Below are positions 50,716-59,432 of a DNA stretch of 64,000 nucleotides, one piece after another; the stretch's first letter is position 1, and the number at the start of each line of letters is the position of its first letter. Under the pieces are notes generated by a model that made no database searches, was not told where the DNA came from, and saw nothing but the letters and a program-made list of their open reading frames with translations. This stretch comes from SIG603 sp964369225. Its GTDB lineage: Bacteria > Bacillota > Clostridia > Oscillospirales > Acutalibacteraceae. The position numbers and the translations under genes were made by a program. Location: positions 1 to 64,000 of the forward strand of contig CAYJER010000002.1 of assembly GCA_964369225.1 (NCBI GenBank), in the 5' to 3' direction.

Positions 50716-52971
50716 TTATATAGTGTCTAAAACAATGTCGTCACCGCTAACTACTAGATTTACACCTGAAATTTCATCTTCTCCAAGTTCAACCATTTTT
50801 TCGGCTATCTTATCTTCAACCATTCTTCTAATATTATTGCGTATGTCTCTAGCTCCACTTTTGCCATTGATTGACTTTTTAGCAAGCAACTCACAACACT
50901 CATTACTAAAGCTAAATGTAATAGCTTTTTCTGCTAGGCTATCTACATACTCATTAAGCATTAAGGCAGCTATCTTCACATAGTCAGCTTCTGTCAGAGT
51001 GTTAAATACAACAACTTCGTCTATTCTGCTCATAAACTCAGGTCTTAAGAACTCATTTAAGCCTTTCATAGCCTTTTCACGGCTAATATCATTAGTGCTC
51101 TTGTTAAAGCCTAGGCTATTTTCTTTGTTGTTGCTTCCTGCGTTAGAAGTCATAACAATTACTGTGTTCTCAAAGTTTACTGTTCTGCCGTGGGCATCAG
51201 TAATTCTTCCTTCATCAAGAATTTGAAGTAGTACGTTCATTACATCTGGATGTGCTTTCTCTATTTCATCAAAAAGAATTACACTATATGGTCTTCTTCT
51301 AACTTTTTCAGTTAGCTGTCCTGCCTCGTCATATCCTACATAACCAGGAGGTGAACCAATAATCTTAGAAACAGAATGCTTCTCCATAAACTCAGACATA
51401 TCAAGTCTAATCATAGTTTCTGGGCTGTCAAAAAGCTCCTTAGACATTACTCTTACTAATTCAGTTTTACCTGTGCCAGTAGGTCCTACAAATATAAATG
51501 ATGCAGGATGTTTACGAGGAGATAACTGTACTCTACTTCTCTTAATTGCAGATGCAATCACCTTTATAGCATCGTCTTGACCTATGATTTTTGATGATAA
51601 TGTTTTATCGATATCTGCAAGCTTAGATAAATCCGTTTTTTGAATTTTAGAGCTTGGAATACCTGTCCATAACTCTATTACATATGCTAGATCTTTGATA
51701 GTAACATCTGCATAAACTTTGTCCATGTCTATTTCAGATATAGATTGCTCCATAGTAGAAATCTTGTATCTTGAGTTAGCAAGAGCCTCATAGTCAGGAG
51801 TTTCAAGCGCTTCTAAATCTTTAACTGTTAATCTTTCTTTGTCTAAATCATAGCTTAAAGCTTCATATTGTTCAAGGTGTTTGTTTCTAAGAGCTGCACA
51901 AGTGCAAGCTTCGTCTAAAAGGTCTATTGCCTTGTCTGGTAAAAATCTATCATTAATATATCTTTCTGAAAGAACAACAATATTTCTTGCTACCTTGTCA
52001 CTTACCTTTACCTTGTGGAACGCTTCGTAATATGTCTTAATTCCTAGAATAACCTCATAAGCCTCTTGAACTGATGGCTCATTTATGGTTACTGGTTGGA
52101 AACGTCTTTCAAGTGCTGAATCTTTTTCAATGTACTTTCTATACTCATTAAAAGTAGTTGCACCTACCACTTGAACTACACCTCTTGAAAGAGCTGGTTT
52201 TAGTATGTTTGCAGCATTCATTCCACCCTCTGAGTCGCCGGCACCGACTAAATTGTGAACCTCATCTATAAAAAGAATAATATTACCGCTTTGCTTAACC
52301 TCTTCTACTAATCCCTTAATTCTGCTCTCAAATTGTCCTCTGAACTGAGTTCCGGCTACTAAAGCAGTTAAATCAAGAAGTTGTACTTCTTTGTCTTTGA
52401 GTTTTTGAGGTACAGTTCCATTAGCAATTCTAATTGCAAGCCCCTCTGCTACTGCTGTCTTACCAACACCTGGCTCACCGATTAAGCATGGGTTATTCTT
52501 TGTTCTTCTTGAAAGAATTTGAACAACACGTTCAATTTCTCTTTCTCTGCCTATAATTTTGTCAAGTTCTCCACGTCTTGCCTTGCCTGTTAAGTCTGTG
52601 CAATAATTTTGTATATGTTTTCTTTTTTGTTTGTTTGAATCTTTTTTCTCTGTTTTAGTAGCTTGTGGGTTGTTGTTCTTGTCTGAACCAAAGATTTGCT
52701 CTATTGGTAACGACAATGAACCACCTACTGAAAAATCGTCTTCGTCGTCTTGATTTTCATTTGCAACATTCATAAGGCTGGTCATTTCTTCTGCCATTGA
52801 ATCTATCATATCATCTGTTATGCCCATTTGTGCCATCATATCATTAACAGGCTTAATGCCTAATTCTTTTGCACAAACAAGGCACAAGCCATCCGATGAA
52901 GACGGATTGTTGCCCTGTGCGATAAAGACTACTGCTGGACGTTTTTTGCATCTACTACATAATTTTATCAT
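50716..52971 (-). CDS. clpE: ClpE-like Hsp100 protein unfoldase (Clp protease ATP-binding subunit)
   Basis: A 751-residue class I Hsp100 with two AAA+ modules: Walker A GEPGVGKTAVAEG near residue 165 and GPTGTGKTELV near 500, each with its Walker B (LFIDEVHNLVGAG; VILFDEIEKAH). Instead of the Clp-N repeats of ClpC it has a short N-terminal zinc finger (CSRCKKRP…CLVCAKE) as in ClpE. A short middle region lies around residues 390-440. It would unfold substrates for ClpP. The start has AGGAAA. Two striking palindromes upstream suggest stress regulation. Confidence 0.88.
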   Translation of the reverse strand: MIKLCSRCKKRPAVVFIAQGNNPSSSDGLCLVCAKELGIKPVNDMMAQMGITDDMIDSMAEEMTSLMNVANENQDDEDDFSVGGSLSLPIEQIFGSDKNNNPQATKTEKKDSNKQKRKHIQNYCTDLTGKARRGELDKIIGREREIERVVQILSRRTKNNPCLIGEPGVGKTAVAEGLAIRIANGTVPQKLKDKEVQLLDLTALVAGTQFRGQFESRIKGLVEEVKQSGNIILFIDEVHNLVGAGDSEGGMNAANILKPALSRGVVQVVGATTFNEYRKYIEKDSALERRFQPVTINEPSVQEAYEVILGIKTYYEAFHKVKVSDKVARNIVVLSERYINDRFLPDKAIDLLDEACTCAALRNKHLEQYEALSYDLDKERLTVKDLEALETPDYEALANSRYKISTMEQSISEIDMDKVYADVTIKDLAYVIELWTGIPSSKIQKTDLSKLADIDKTLSSKIIGQDDAIKVIASAIKRSRVQLSPRKHPASFIFVGPTGTGKTELVRVMSKELFDSPETMIRLDMSEFMEKHSVSKIIGSPPGYVGYDEAGQLTEKVRRRPYSVILFDEIEKAHPDVMNVLLQILDEGRITDAHGRTVNFENTVIVMTSNAGSNNKENSLGFNKSTNDISREKAMKGLNEFLRPEFMSRIDEVVVFNTLTEADYVKIAALMLNEYVDSLAEKAITFSFSNECCELLAKKSINGKSGARDIRNNIRRMVEDKIAEKMVELGEDEISGVNLVVSGDDIVLDTI

Positions 52972-52992
52972 AAATCTTTTTCCTATCTTTAT

Positions 52993-53063
52993 ATTATAAC
53001 TTATAAATTCATGAATTTATAATCATTCTTAATTTGGTGTACAATAGATACTATACACCAAAT
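52993..53063 (-). promoter_or_regulatory. clpE upstream region: 22-bp perfect palindrome plus 10-bp inverted repeat
   Basis: 53001-53022 is a perfect palindrome (TTATAAATTC and complement). 53032-53041 and 53054-53063 form an inverted repeat ATTTGGTGTA-N12-TACACCAAAT. A possible promoter (TTGTAC at 53047-53042, 17 nt, TATAAA) runs from the second element into the first; a TATAAT also occurs at 52998-52993. Neither element matches the CtsR heptad repeat or CIRCE. Confidence 0.55.
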
Positions 53064-53149
53064 ATAAGAAAAAACTTTTAACTAAATATTAAATATTTTA
53101 TGACTGCGTCATTCTTGCCGAATTTAGTGTTATGAAAACTTTAAAACTG

Positions 53150-53329
53150 ATTGTAGGAGACGGGTTTCTTTGCTAATCAACACGTCTGCACTCAGACCCT
53201 CCCCTATAATATATTAATAAATTTATCTTTATCAACACGGAATTTTTATTCAAAAAGCCTTTAATCAAAAAATCCGCAAGGATTTTCACATAAACTCTTC
53301 ACTATTCATTTTTCACTTTTCACTAAATC
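53150..53329 (-). repeat. Interspersed repeat, copy B
   Basis: Read on the minus strand from 53329: an A-rich lead (AGTGAAAAGTGAAAAATGAA), hairpin AAAATCC-TTGC-GGATTTTTTG, TTAAAGGCTTTTTGAATAAA, and a distal module AGGGTCTGAGTGCAGACGTG shared with copy A. It starts 6 nt beyond the pgsA stop codon and should act as the terminator. The remainder of 52972-53334 carries the clpE upstream palindromes and nothing else recognised. Confidence 0.82.
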
Positions 53330-53334
53330 CTACA

Positions 53335-54003
53335 TTAGGTTTGTTCCATATGACTGTCATTTCTTTTTTTTTTATCAAATTTAACCACTTTTTTAGCACT
53401 TAATTCACGCTTTAAATGAAATCTATGTTGTTTAGAATCTGACGCCTTAATATTTTTGTATATATCATAGTATTTAACTGCTGAATATATCATCATTATG
53501 ACTGTAAAGAATAACAATGTTACTGAAACACTATAAAACGTCTGCCTCTCTACATGAAGTTCATACATAATAATAATCACAGTAGCTGACAAATAGAACA
53601 AAATTGTAGACACTTTTCCGTACCACATTGCAGCAGATGGTTTCTTTTTGCTTTTAACAAGGAGACTAGCGAGTATTAGCATTGCAAATTCTTTAAGTAA
53701 AAATACAGATAAAAACAAAAATAACATAGGGAATTTAATTCCCAAACAAATTGCTATTACAATTTGAGTGAGTTTATCTGCAAATGGATCTAGTAATTTT
53801 CCAAGTTCTGTAATTTGATTAAATTTTCTTGCTACCATGCCATCAAAGGCATCTGAAATCCCCGATAAAATTATTAATATTCCTGCTGTAATAATCTCGT
53901 CATTTAAAAAAAAGTATATAAAAAATGGTATAATTATTATCCTAAACGCTGAAAGAGCATTAGGAATATTGAGATTTTTATTTCTCATTTTAGTATTTTC
54001 CAT
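53335..54003 (-). CDS. pgsA: CDP-diacylglycerol-glycerol-3-phosphate 3-phosphatidyltransferase
   Basis: A 222-residue membrane enzyme making phosphatidylglycerophosphate, the first step to phosphatidylglycerol. The CDP-alcohol phosphotransferase motif D-x2-DG-x2-AR-x8-G-x3-D-x3-D is complete (SDAFDGMVARKF…GKLLDPFADK). The C-terminal tail is long and basic, and the coding strand has a run of ten A (KKK) near the end, a slippery spot. Start choice is uncertain: the first ATG has GGGGAG only 1 nt away, and a second ATG five codons on is possible. Confidence 0.92.
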   Translation of the reverse strand: MENTKMRNKNLNIPNALSAFRIIIIPFFIYFFLNDEIITAGILIILSGISDAFDGMVARKFNQITELGKLLDPFADKLTQIVIAICLGIKFPMLFLFLSVFLLKEFAMLILASLLVKSKKKPSAAMWYGKVSTILFYLSATVIIIMYELHVERQTFYSVSVTLLFFTVIMMIYSAVKYYDIYKNIKASDSKQHRFHLKRELSAKKVVKFDKKKRNDSHMEQT

Positions 54004-54033
54004 ACTCCCCTATTCACTCCAAACTATAGTATA

Positions 54034-54723
54034 CTATTCAAAAATCCATGTAAATGGATTTCCATTCATTATTTTTTCCGCCAATAATGAATTTTCAAGG
54101 TATTCGTTAATTGTAATCATCCAAGTATCGTTTGCTACATTTAATAAGAATGTAGCTGCACTAATTACCACAAAAATCAGCACTAAAGAGAACATAAACC
54201 CGAATACGCCTCCTAAAATCTGATTAACTTGTGAGATTAATGGAAGTTTAAACACATTATTTGCAAGCTTAATTGCAAATTTAATAGCTATTATCAGAAT
54301 TATAGCCAATATAATAATTACAAAGAAATTGATGATAGTGATAATTGCTTCTGAGACTGAGGCGGTCACGGCTATTGCCATTTCCTCGGTTGTACCAGAT
54401 ACTCCATCTACAATGGAAACTTGAGTTATACCTCTTTCTGCCAATGCATCTATCATAAATTTAGGCAATGTTTCAAACAGATTTTGAACGGCTAGGTTTA
54501 AACCATCTTGCTCTAATTCAAGCATTAGTCGTTCTTCAAGCCCTGCTCTAAAGAACGTGTTAAACAAAAATTCAGAAACCATGTCTGAAAAGAGTGTTGC
54601 TATAATTATAGCTACTACTACGCTTAAAAAATTAGCCGCCGAATAGAAAAAACCATTACGTACGCCTCTCACTGTAAAAATAGCGATGATAACCAAGATT
54701 ATTATGTCTACAATATAATTCAT
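54034..54723 (-). CDS. CvpA-family membrane protein
   Basis: A 229-residue protein with four membrane helices and the CvpA start pattern (NYIVDIIILVIIAIFTVRGVRNGF, then AANFLSVVVAIIIA). CvpA proteins have been linked to colicin V production and envelope stress, with unclear mechanism. Here it carries an unusually long loop between helices 2 and 3 (about residues 55-125). It sits 30 nt upstream of pgsA, in line with the DUF5711 gene. Confidence 0.82.
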   Translation of the reverse strand: MNYIVDIIILVIIAIFTVRGVRNGFFYSAANFLSVVVAIIIATLFSDMVSEFLFNTFFRAGLEERLMLELEQDGLNLAVQNLFETLPKFMIDALAERGITQVSIVDGVSGTTEEMAIAVTASVSEAIITIINFFVIIILAIILIIAIKFAIKLANNVFKLPLISQVNQILGGVFGFMFSLVLIFVVISAATFLLNVANDTWMITINEYLENSLLAEKIMNGNPFTWIFE

Positions 54724-54794
54724 AATACATTTCCTTTCTCCTAATATACTCTAAGTAAAATATAACATAAATCATAAATTAATTCAAGTAATTT

Positions 54795-56021
54795 TTAATT
54801 TAATTCTATGAAATTTATATTTTTTATTCCCAGAACATACACTCTTTTTTCGTCACACAAGGCAATACTTTTAGTATCGTTATCGGTTTCAGTGCTAGAA
54901 ATCAAGCTTCCATTCAAATGATAAGAATAGATATTATTTTTTACAAGCACTGCAAAACTAATTCCATGTGATGAAATATCCTCGACTGTTCCGTCTAATT
55001 GTACTATATTTGCATTTATCCCATCCAATATATGAACTTCACATTCACCACCTCCTGAGTACTCACTAAGTGAAAGAAGAACATTTTCTCCCTCACCATC
55101 AAAAGAAGTTAGCCTTTTACCCTCGTAGCCATATTCTTCAAAAGTAGAACCATTATAGTAGACTGTGCTCGTATCACCTATCATGTAGTAATTATTTCTA
55201 CCATTATATGCTACGTCAATTATTAGGTTATCTTGTGACTCATATTCATGTACCGGATCTACATTTGTAAAGTCAAGGGCATAAATTTTAGAAAAAATCT
55301 TAGCTTCTTCACTATCTGCACAAGCCACCAATGCAAAACTTCCATCATCATTAAGCGCTAATGAAGTAACATAACTTGTAGAAAAATCAAAACGATATTT
55401 TAGTTGTGAATCGGCTGTATAAACATAAAGTGTAGAAGAGTAACTGTCTTCTTGAGTAACAATAGCGTATGTTCCATTATCAGCGATACTGGCAACATTT
55501 ATTGGGTATTCTGTTTGCATCTCTATTATTTTATTATCATCAGAGATTAAAACATACTTTTTTTCACCAACATCATATATTAAATGTCTAGCGCCTGCCG
55601 AGACCATTATAGGTTCTGAAAAATTGTGAAGAAATTCAACCGACAAATCTCCTGTGGAATTTATCAAGAAAAAGTTAGTGTCACTTATAACTGCAAGCTT
55701 AGTATCATAGGAGTCAATATTGTTAGTATTGACAGAAGAACCACTAATTTCAACTGGAAAACCTTCACCAATTTCTGCACCTATAAAGTTACTTCTTAAA
55801 AATAGCGAAAAATTTTCACGACTCAAATAATCACTCGCAAGATAAGTTATAAAAGCTATCAAAGCTACACTTAAAATAATAATAGTCTTTTTAATATTTT
55901 TATTTTTTGACGTTTTTATTTCTATCTCTTCATAACCTGATGTCTGTTCGTAATCCGCTTCAGGGATTTTAGCCTCATTACCATATTCGCCTTCTCTAAT
56001 CACTACTTCTTTATTTTTCAT
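54795..56021 (-). CDS. DUF5711-type membrane-anchored beta-propeller-like protein
   Basis: A 408-residue protein with a cytoplasmic N-terminus, one membrane helix (about 45-65) and an extracytoplasmic domain of repeated beta blades (for instance TKLAVISDTNFFLIN, NGTYAIVTQEDSY, DGSFALVACADSEE). I recognise it as the DUF5711 type common in Clostridia; its function is unknown. The start shares one base with the truA stop (TAATG) and has AGGAGG, so it is coupled to truA. Confidence 0.78.
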   Translation of the reverse strand: MKNKEVVIREGEYGNEAKIPEADYEQTSGYEEIEIKTSKNKNIKKTIIILSVALIAFITYLASDYLSRENFSLFLRSNFIGAEIGEGFPVEISGSSVNTNNIDSYDTKLAVISDTNFFLINSTGDLSVEFLHNFSEPIMVSAGARHLIYDVGEKKYVLISDDNKIIEMQTEYPINVASIADNGTYAIVTQEDSYSSTLYVYTADSQLKYRFDFSTSYVTSLALNDDGSFALVACADSEEAKIFSKIYALDFTNVDPVHEYESQDNLIIDVAYNGRNNYYMIGDTSTVYYNGSTFEEYGYEGKRLTSFDGEGENVLLSLSEYSGGGECEVHILDGINANIVQLDGTVEDISSHGISFAVLVKNNIYSYHLNGSLISSTETDNDTKSIALCDEKRVYVLGIKNINFIELN

Positions 56022-56773
56022 TAATTCACCTCCTCATAAAATACCTTGTTAAGATAAAGCCCATGAGCTAAAGCAGTAGTTCCTGCTCTCATTCTGTCTC
56101 GAGCTTCAATTATTCCGTTTATATCTTCGGGATTTATTCTACCCTCTTGAACTCGTATTAGCGTGCCTACCATAATACGAACCATATTATAAAGAAACCC
56201 GTCAGCACTTACTATAAACTTAACCATTTCACCCTCTCGGATAACTCGGCTGTCAAACACAGTTCTTGTCATGTCACCTAATTTTCTTGAATCTTTTGTG
56301 CAAAAAGATGTAAAATCATGCGAACCTATGTACGCTTTTGCGGCTTCATTTAACCTTTTTTCATCTATTTCATGATAATAATGTAAGGCTCTTGTGTCTA
56401 AAAAAGGGTCTCTTATTCTTGAGTTAAATATTTCATATACATATTCTTTGCCCTTACATGAGTATCTTGCATGAAAATCTAAGTCTACTTCTCTTGCCTT
56501 TTTAACCACTATACTGTTAGGCAAAAAATGATTTAATGCGTTTAGAAGTCCAAAATCATTGATTTTGCTCTCTGTCTTAAAACTTATACAAAAATCTCTT
56601 GCGTGAACTCCTGTGTCGGTTCTGCTACAAGCTTTAATGTCTGGCAATTCTCCTAAAACAGATTTAAGTGCAGACTGAAAACATTCTTGCACCGTATAAG
56701 CATTGTTTTGAATTTGCCAACCGTGAAACTTTGAGCCATCATAACTTATATTAAGTAAAAAATTACGTTCCAA
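56021..56773 (-). CDS. truA: tRNA pseudouridine(38-40) synthase TruA
   Basis: A 250-residue pseudouridine synthase. It begins NFLLNISYDGSKFHGWQ and has the catalytic Asp in ACSRTDTGVHA near residue 50, then FLYNMVRIMVGTL near 200. It modifies the anticodon stem of many tRNAs. It lies 3 nt behind ecfT and overlaps the next gene by one base, a common Firmicute order (ecfA-ecfA-ecfT-truA). Confidence 0.95.
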   Translation of the reverse strand: MERNFLLNISYDGSKFHGWQIQNNAYTVQECFQSALKSVLGELPDIKACSRTDTGVHARDFCISFKTESKINDFGLLNALNHFLPNSIVVKKAREVDLDFHARYSCKGKEYVYEIFNSRIRDPFLDTRALHYYHEIDEKRLNEAAKAYIGSHDFTSFCTKDSRKLGDMTRTVFDSRVIREGEMVKFIVSADGFLYNMVRIMVGTLIRVQEGRINPEDINGIIEARDRMRAGTTALAHGLYLNKVFYEEVN

Positions 56774-56776
56774 AAC

Positions 56777-57592
56777 TTACCTCACTATTGGTGCTACTAA
56801 AATATTTAAAACTATTACTACTGCAAGCACCAACACATTTACAACTAAAGCTATAGCATCTCTTTTGCATAACTTAAGAATTTTCATCTTAGTTCTACCT
56901 TCACCGCCTGTATAACATCTGCTCTCCATGGCTGTTGCTAGGTCATAGGCTCTTCTAAATGCTGAGACGAATAGAGGTATTAATACAGGGATAAGCGCCT
57001 TTACTCTTTGCATAATTCCACCGCTTTCCATGTCTGCTCCTCTTGCTTTTTGAGCAGACATTATTTTATCTGTCTCCTCTAAAAGTGTTGGTACAAATCT
57101 TAAGGCTATGGTCATCATCATGGCAAATTCATGAACGGGAACTTTAATTATGGCTAATGGTTTTAGAAGTCTTTCTATTGCATCTGTAAGCTGAGTTGGG
57201 GAAGTCGAAAATGTAAGCACTGAACTTATAAGTATTAAGCAAATAATTCTAAGTGCAATTAATATACTATTTAAGATAGCCCCCATTGTTATCTGCAAGA
57301 AGCCTATAGTTATTAAAGGTTCGCCTGTACCATAAAACAGGTTAAAAACCGCTGTGAAACTAACAATAAACACTACTGGTTTTAGGCTTTTCAAATATAT
57401 TTTCATTGGAACTTTTGTTAAAATCATAGAAAGAATTATAAATCCAACTATAACACCGATAGATGCAAAATTGAATGCAACAAAGGTAAGAACTATTAAG
57501 AAAAGTGTAAGGCATATCTTAATTCTAGGGTCAATTCTATGAATTATACTCTTAGCCGGAAAATACTGCCCTATTGTGATATCTGATATCAT
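56777..57592 (-). CDS. ecfT: ECF transporter transmembrane component EcfT
   Basis: A 271-residue, about 5-6 helix protein. It begins ITIGQYFPAKSIIHRIDPRIK, typical of EcfT, and has coupling-helix motifs ALRFVPTLLEETDKIMSAQKARGAD and a second Ala-Arg-rich copy (FVSAFRRAYDLATAMESRCY) that contact the two ATPases. It forms a shared energy module for vitamin-binding S components encoded elsewhere. It overlaps ecfA2 by 4 nt. Confidence 0.94.
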   Translation of the reverse strand: MISDITIGQYFPAKSIIHRIDPRIKICLTLFLIVLTFVAFNFASIGVIVGFIILSMILTKVPMKIYLKSLKPVVFIVSFTAVFNLFYGTGEPLITIGFLQITMGAILNSILIALRIICLILISSVLTFSTSPTQLTDAIERLLKPLAIIKVPVHEFAMMMTIALRFVPTLLEETDKIMSAQKARGADMESGGIMQRVKALIPVLIPLFVSAFRRAYDLATAMESRCYTGGEGRTKMKILKLCKRDAIALVVNVLVLAVVIVLNILVAPIVR

Positions 57593-58458
57593 TTTAGTTC
57601 CTCCTTTTTTAAAAGTGGAATAAGTTGCTCGATTGCATTCTGCATTTTTATTGTTCCGCCGTCTACAGGGAGCCCCATCATAGAAAGCTTGCTCATTATA
57701 TGTGTAATTTGTGGAACTCTAAGACCTATTGCCCTAAGTTCAGGTCCTCTTGAGAAAATGTCTGACGCATTGTCAAGCATTTCTTTGTCGCCCTTATTCA
57801 TAACCAAAACTCTATCACAGGTTTTTCCAACGTCTTCCATGCTATGAGACACAAGTATAACTGTGTTTCCAGCATCGCTATGATATCTTAAAATCTGCTC
57901 TAATAGTTTTTCTCTGCCCATAGGGTCAAGGCCTGCCGTAGGTTCGTCAAGAATTAGCACTTTTGGATTCATTGCAACAACACCAGCAATTGCGGCACGT
58001 CTTTTTTCTCCGCCTGATAATTCAAAAGGAGATTTATTAAGCAGTTTCTCTTTTAAGCCTACAAATTTAGCGGCTTCATATGCCCTTTGTTCCGCTTCAC
58101 TCTTGCTAAGTCCCATATTTAAAGGACCAAAACTAATATCCTTAATTACTGTTTCATCGAATAACTGATATTCTGGGTACTGAAAAACTATGCCTACCTT
58201 AAATCTAATGTCACGAATTTTTTTAGGTTCAGCCCAAATATCTTTGCCCTCTAGTAAAACTTGTCCACTAGTTGGTCTGATTAGTCCGTTAAGCATTTGA
58301 ACTAATGTAGATTTTCCGCTTCCTGTATGTCCAATAAGACCTAACACTTCACCCTCGTTAACTGAGATAGATAGGTCTTTAATGGCTACCTTTTCAAAAG
58401 GTGTCTGTTTGCCATAAATATATTTTAAATTTTTTGTCTCAATAATTGTATTAGCCAT
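57589..58458 (-). CDS. ecfA2: ECF transporter ATPase EcfA2
   Basis: A 289-residue ATPase with Walker A GHTGSGKST, Q-loop VFQYPEYQLFDE, signature LSGGEKRRAAIAG and Walker B VLILDEPTAGLD; KIRDIRFKVG and the Gln-Tyr-Pro-Glu motif are typical of EcfA2. The frame begins five codons earlier, but I prefer the ATG at 58458: AAAGGA lies 6 nt before it. This start overlaps ecfA1 by 8 nt (ATGGCTAA). Confidence 0.94.
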   Translation of the reverse strand: MANTIIETKNLKYIYGKQTPFEKVAIKDLSISVNEGEVLGLIGHTGSGKSTLVQMLNGLIRPTSGQVLLEGKDIWAEPKKIRDIRFKVGIVFQYPEYQLFDETVIKDISFGPLNMGLSKSEAEQRAYEAAKFVGLKEKLLNKSPFELSGGEKRRAAIAGVVAMNPKVLILDEPTAGLDPMGREKLLEQILRYHSDAGNTVILVSHSMEDVGKTCDRVLVMNKGDKEMLDNASDIFSRGPELRAIGLRVPQITHIMSKLSMMGLPVDGGTIKMQNAIEQLIPLLKKEELK

Positions 58459-59302
58459 GACTGTTCCTTTCAATGTATTTCTCTAATAAATCGATACACT
58501 CATGTGTGTTCATAGGTTGTCCGCCTAAGTCTATACCATTTTCTTTTAATAGATAAGCTAATTCTGTAGCCTGTGGAACATCTAAGTGGTGATCTTTTAA
58601 TAGTTTGACTTCTGCAAATACTTCACGAGGAACACCTTCTGTCAATACTTTTCCCTCGTCCATGATTATTACTCTGTCTGCTTGTGTTGCCTCATCCATA
58701 TAATGAGTTATTAAAATTACTGTTATCCCTTTTTCTTTATTAAGTCTTTTAAGGGTTTCTATAACCTCTTGTCTGCCTTGTGGATCAAGCATAGCTGTAG
58801 GTTCGTCTAAAACTATACACTCTGTTTCCATGGCTAGTATGCCCGCTATAGCTACTCTTTGTTTTTGTCCTCCAGAGAGCTTAAATGGAGCATGTTCCCT
58901 GTATTCATACATATTTACGGCTTTAAGAGCGTTGTCAACTCTCTCTCTTATTTCAAGAGGAGGCACACCTAAATTTTCAGGACCAAAGGCTACGTCTTCT
59001 TCTACTATTCCTGCTACTAATTGGTTGTCAGGGTTTTGCTGAACAAGACCTACTATTCTTCTTATATTAATTTGTTCCTCGTCTGTGACAGTAATTCCTT
59101 TAATAACCACTTCACCTTGATAAGGACTATACATTCCATTAAAAATTTTTGCAAGAGTAGACTTGCCACAGCCGTTATGCCCTAGCAATGCTAAAAATTC
59201 GCCTTTTCTTACTTCCATGTTTACACCCGACAAGGCCATTTTCATGTCTACCTCATCTATATCATAGGTAAAAAATAAATCTTTTACTTCAATAAAAGCC
59301 AT
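58451..59302 (-). CDS. ecfA1: ECF transporter ATPase EcfA1
   Basis: A 283-residue ATPase with Walker A GHNGCGKST, Q-loop LVQQNPDNQLVAGIVEEDVAFGPENLGVP, signature LSGGQKQRVAIAG, Walker B CIVLDEPTAMLD and H-loop ITHYMDEA. The QNPDNQ motif marks the EcfA1 subunit. It is first of the ecfA1-ecfA2-ecfT-truA-DUF5711 operon, with promoter at 59355-59383 and AAGGAG before the ATG. Confidence 0.95.
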   Translation of the reverse strand: MAFIEVKDLFFTYDIDEVDMKMALSGVNMEVRKGEFLALLGHNGCGKSTLAKIFNGMYSPYQGEVVIKGITVTDEEQINIRRIVGLVQQNPDNQLVAGIVEEDVAFGPENLGVPPLEIRERVDNALKAVNMYEYREHAPFKLSGGQKQRVAIAGILAMETECIVLDEPTAMLDPQGRQEVIETLKRLNKEKGITVILITHYMDEATQADRVIIMDEGKVLTEGVPREVFAEVKLLKDHHLDVPQATELAYLLKENGIDLGGQPMNTHECIDLLEKYIERNSHG

Positions 59303-59354
59303 AAGTACTCCTTAGCTGTTAAATTATTAATTCTATAAAATAGCATTATTTTTT

Positions 59355-59383
59355 ATTATACCACAACTATATTATTAAGTCTA
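59355..59383 (-). promoter_or_regulatory. Promoter of the ecfA1 operon
   Basis: TAGACT (59383-59378), a 17-nt spacer and a perfect TATAAT (59360-59355) on the minus strand. It sits just after the terminator of the preceding operon. Confidence 0.65.
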
Positions 59384-59402
59384 TAATTTTTTATTAATAA
59401 AA

Positions 59403-59428
59403 AAAGAACGACCATAAGGCCGTTCCTT
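59403..59428 (-). terminator. Terminator of the yab/divIC-DUF368 gene string
   Basis: An 8-bp stem GAACGACC with GGCCGTTC (59406-59413 and 59418-59425, one G-U on the transcript), loop of four, followed on the minus strand by TTTTTTTATT. It begins 4 nt after the DUF368 stop codon. Confidence 0.9.
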
Positions 59429-59432
59429 AAAT

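Noticed and set aside
52972..53334. Mobile element with terminal inverted repeats around copy B
   Set aside because: The inverted repeats belong to the clpE promoter region; no transposase, target duplication or matching outer ends were seen.
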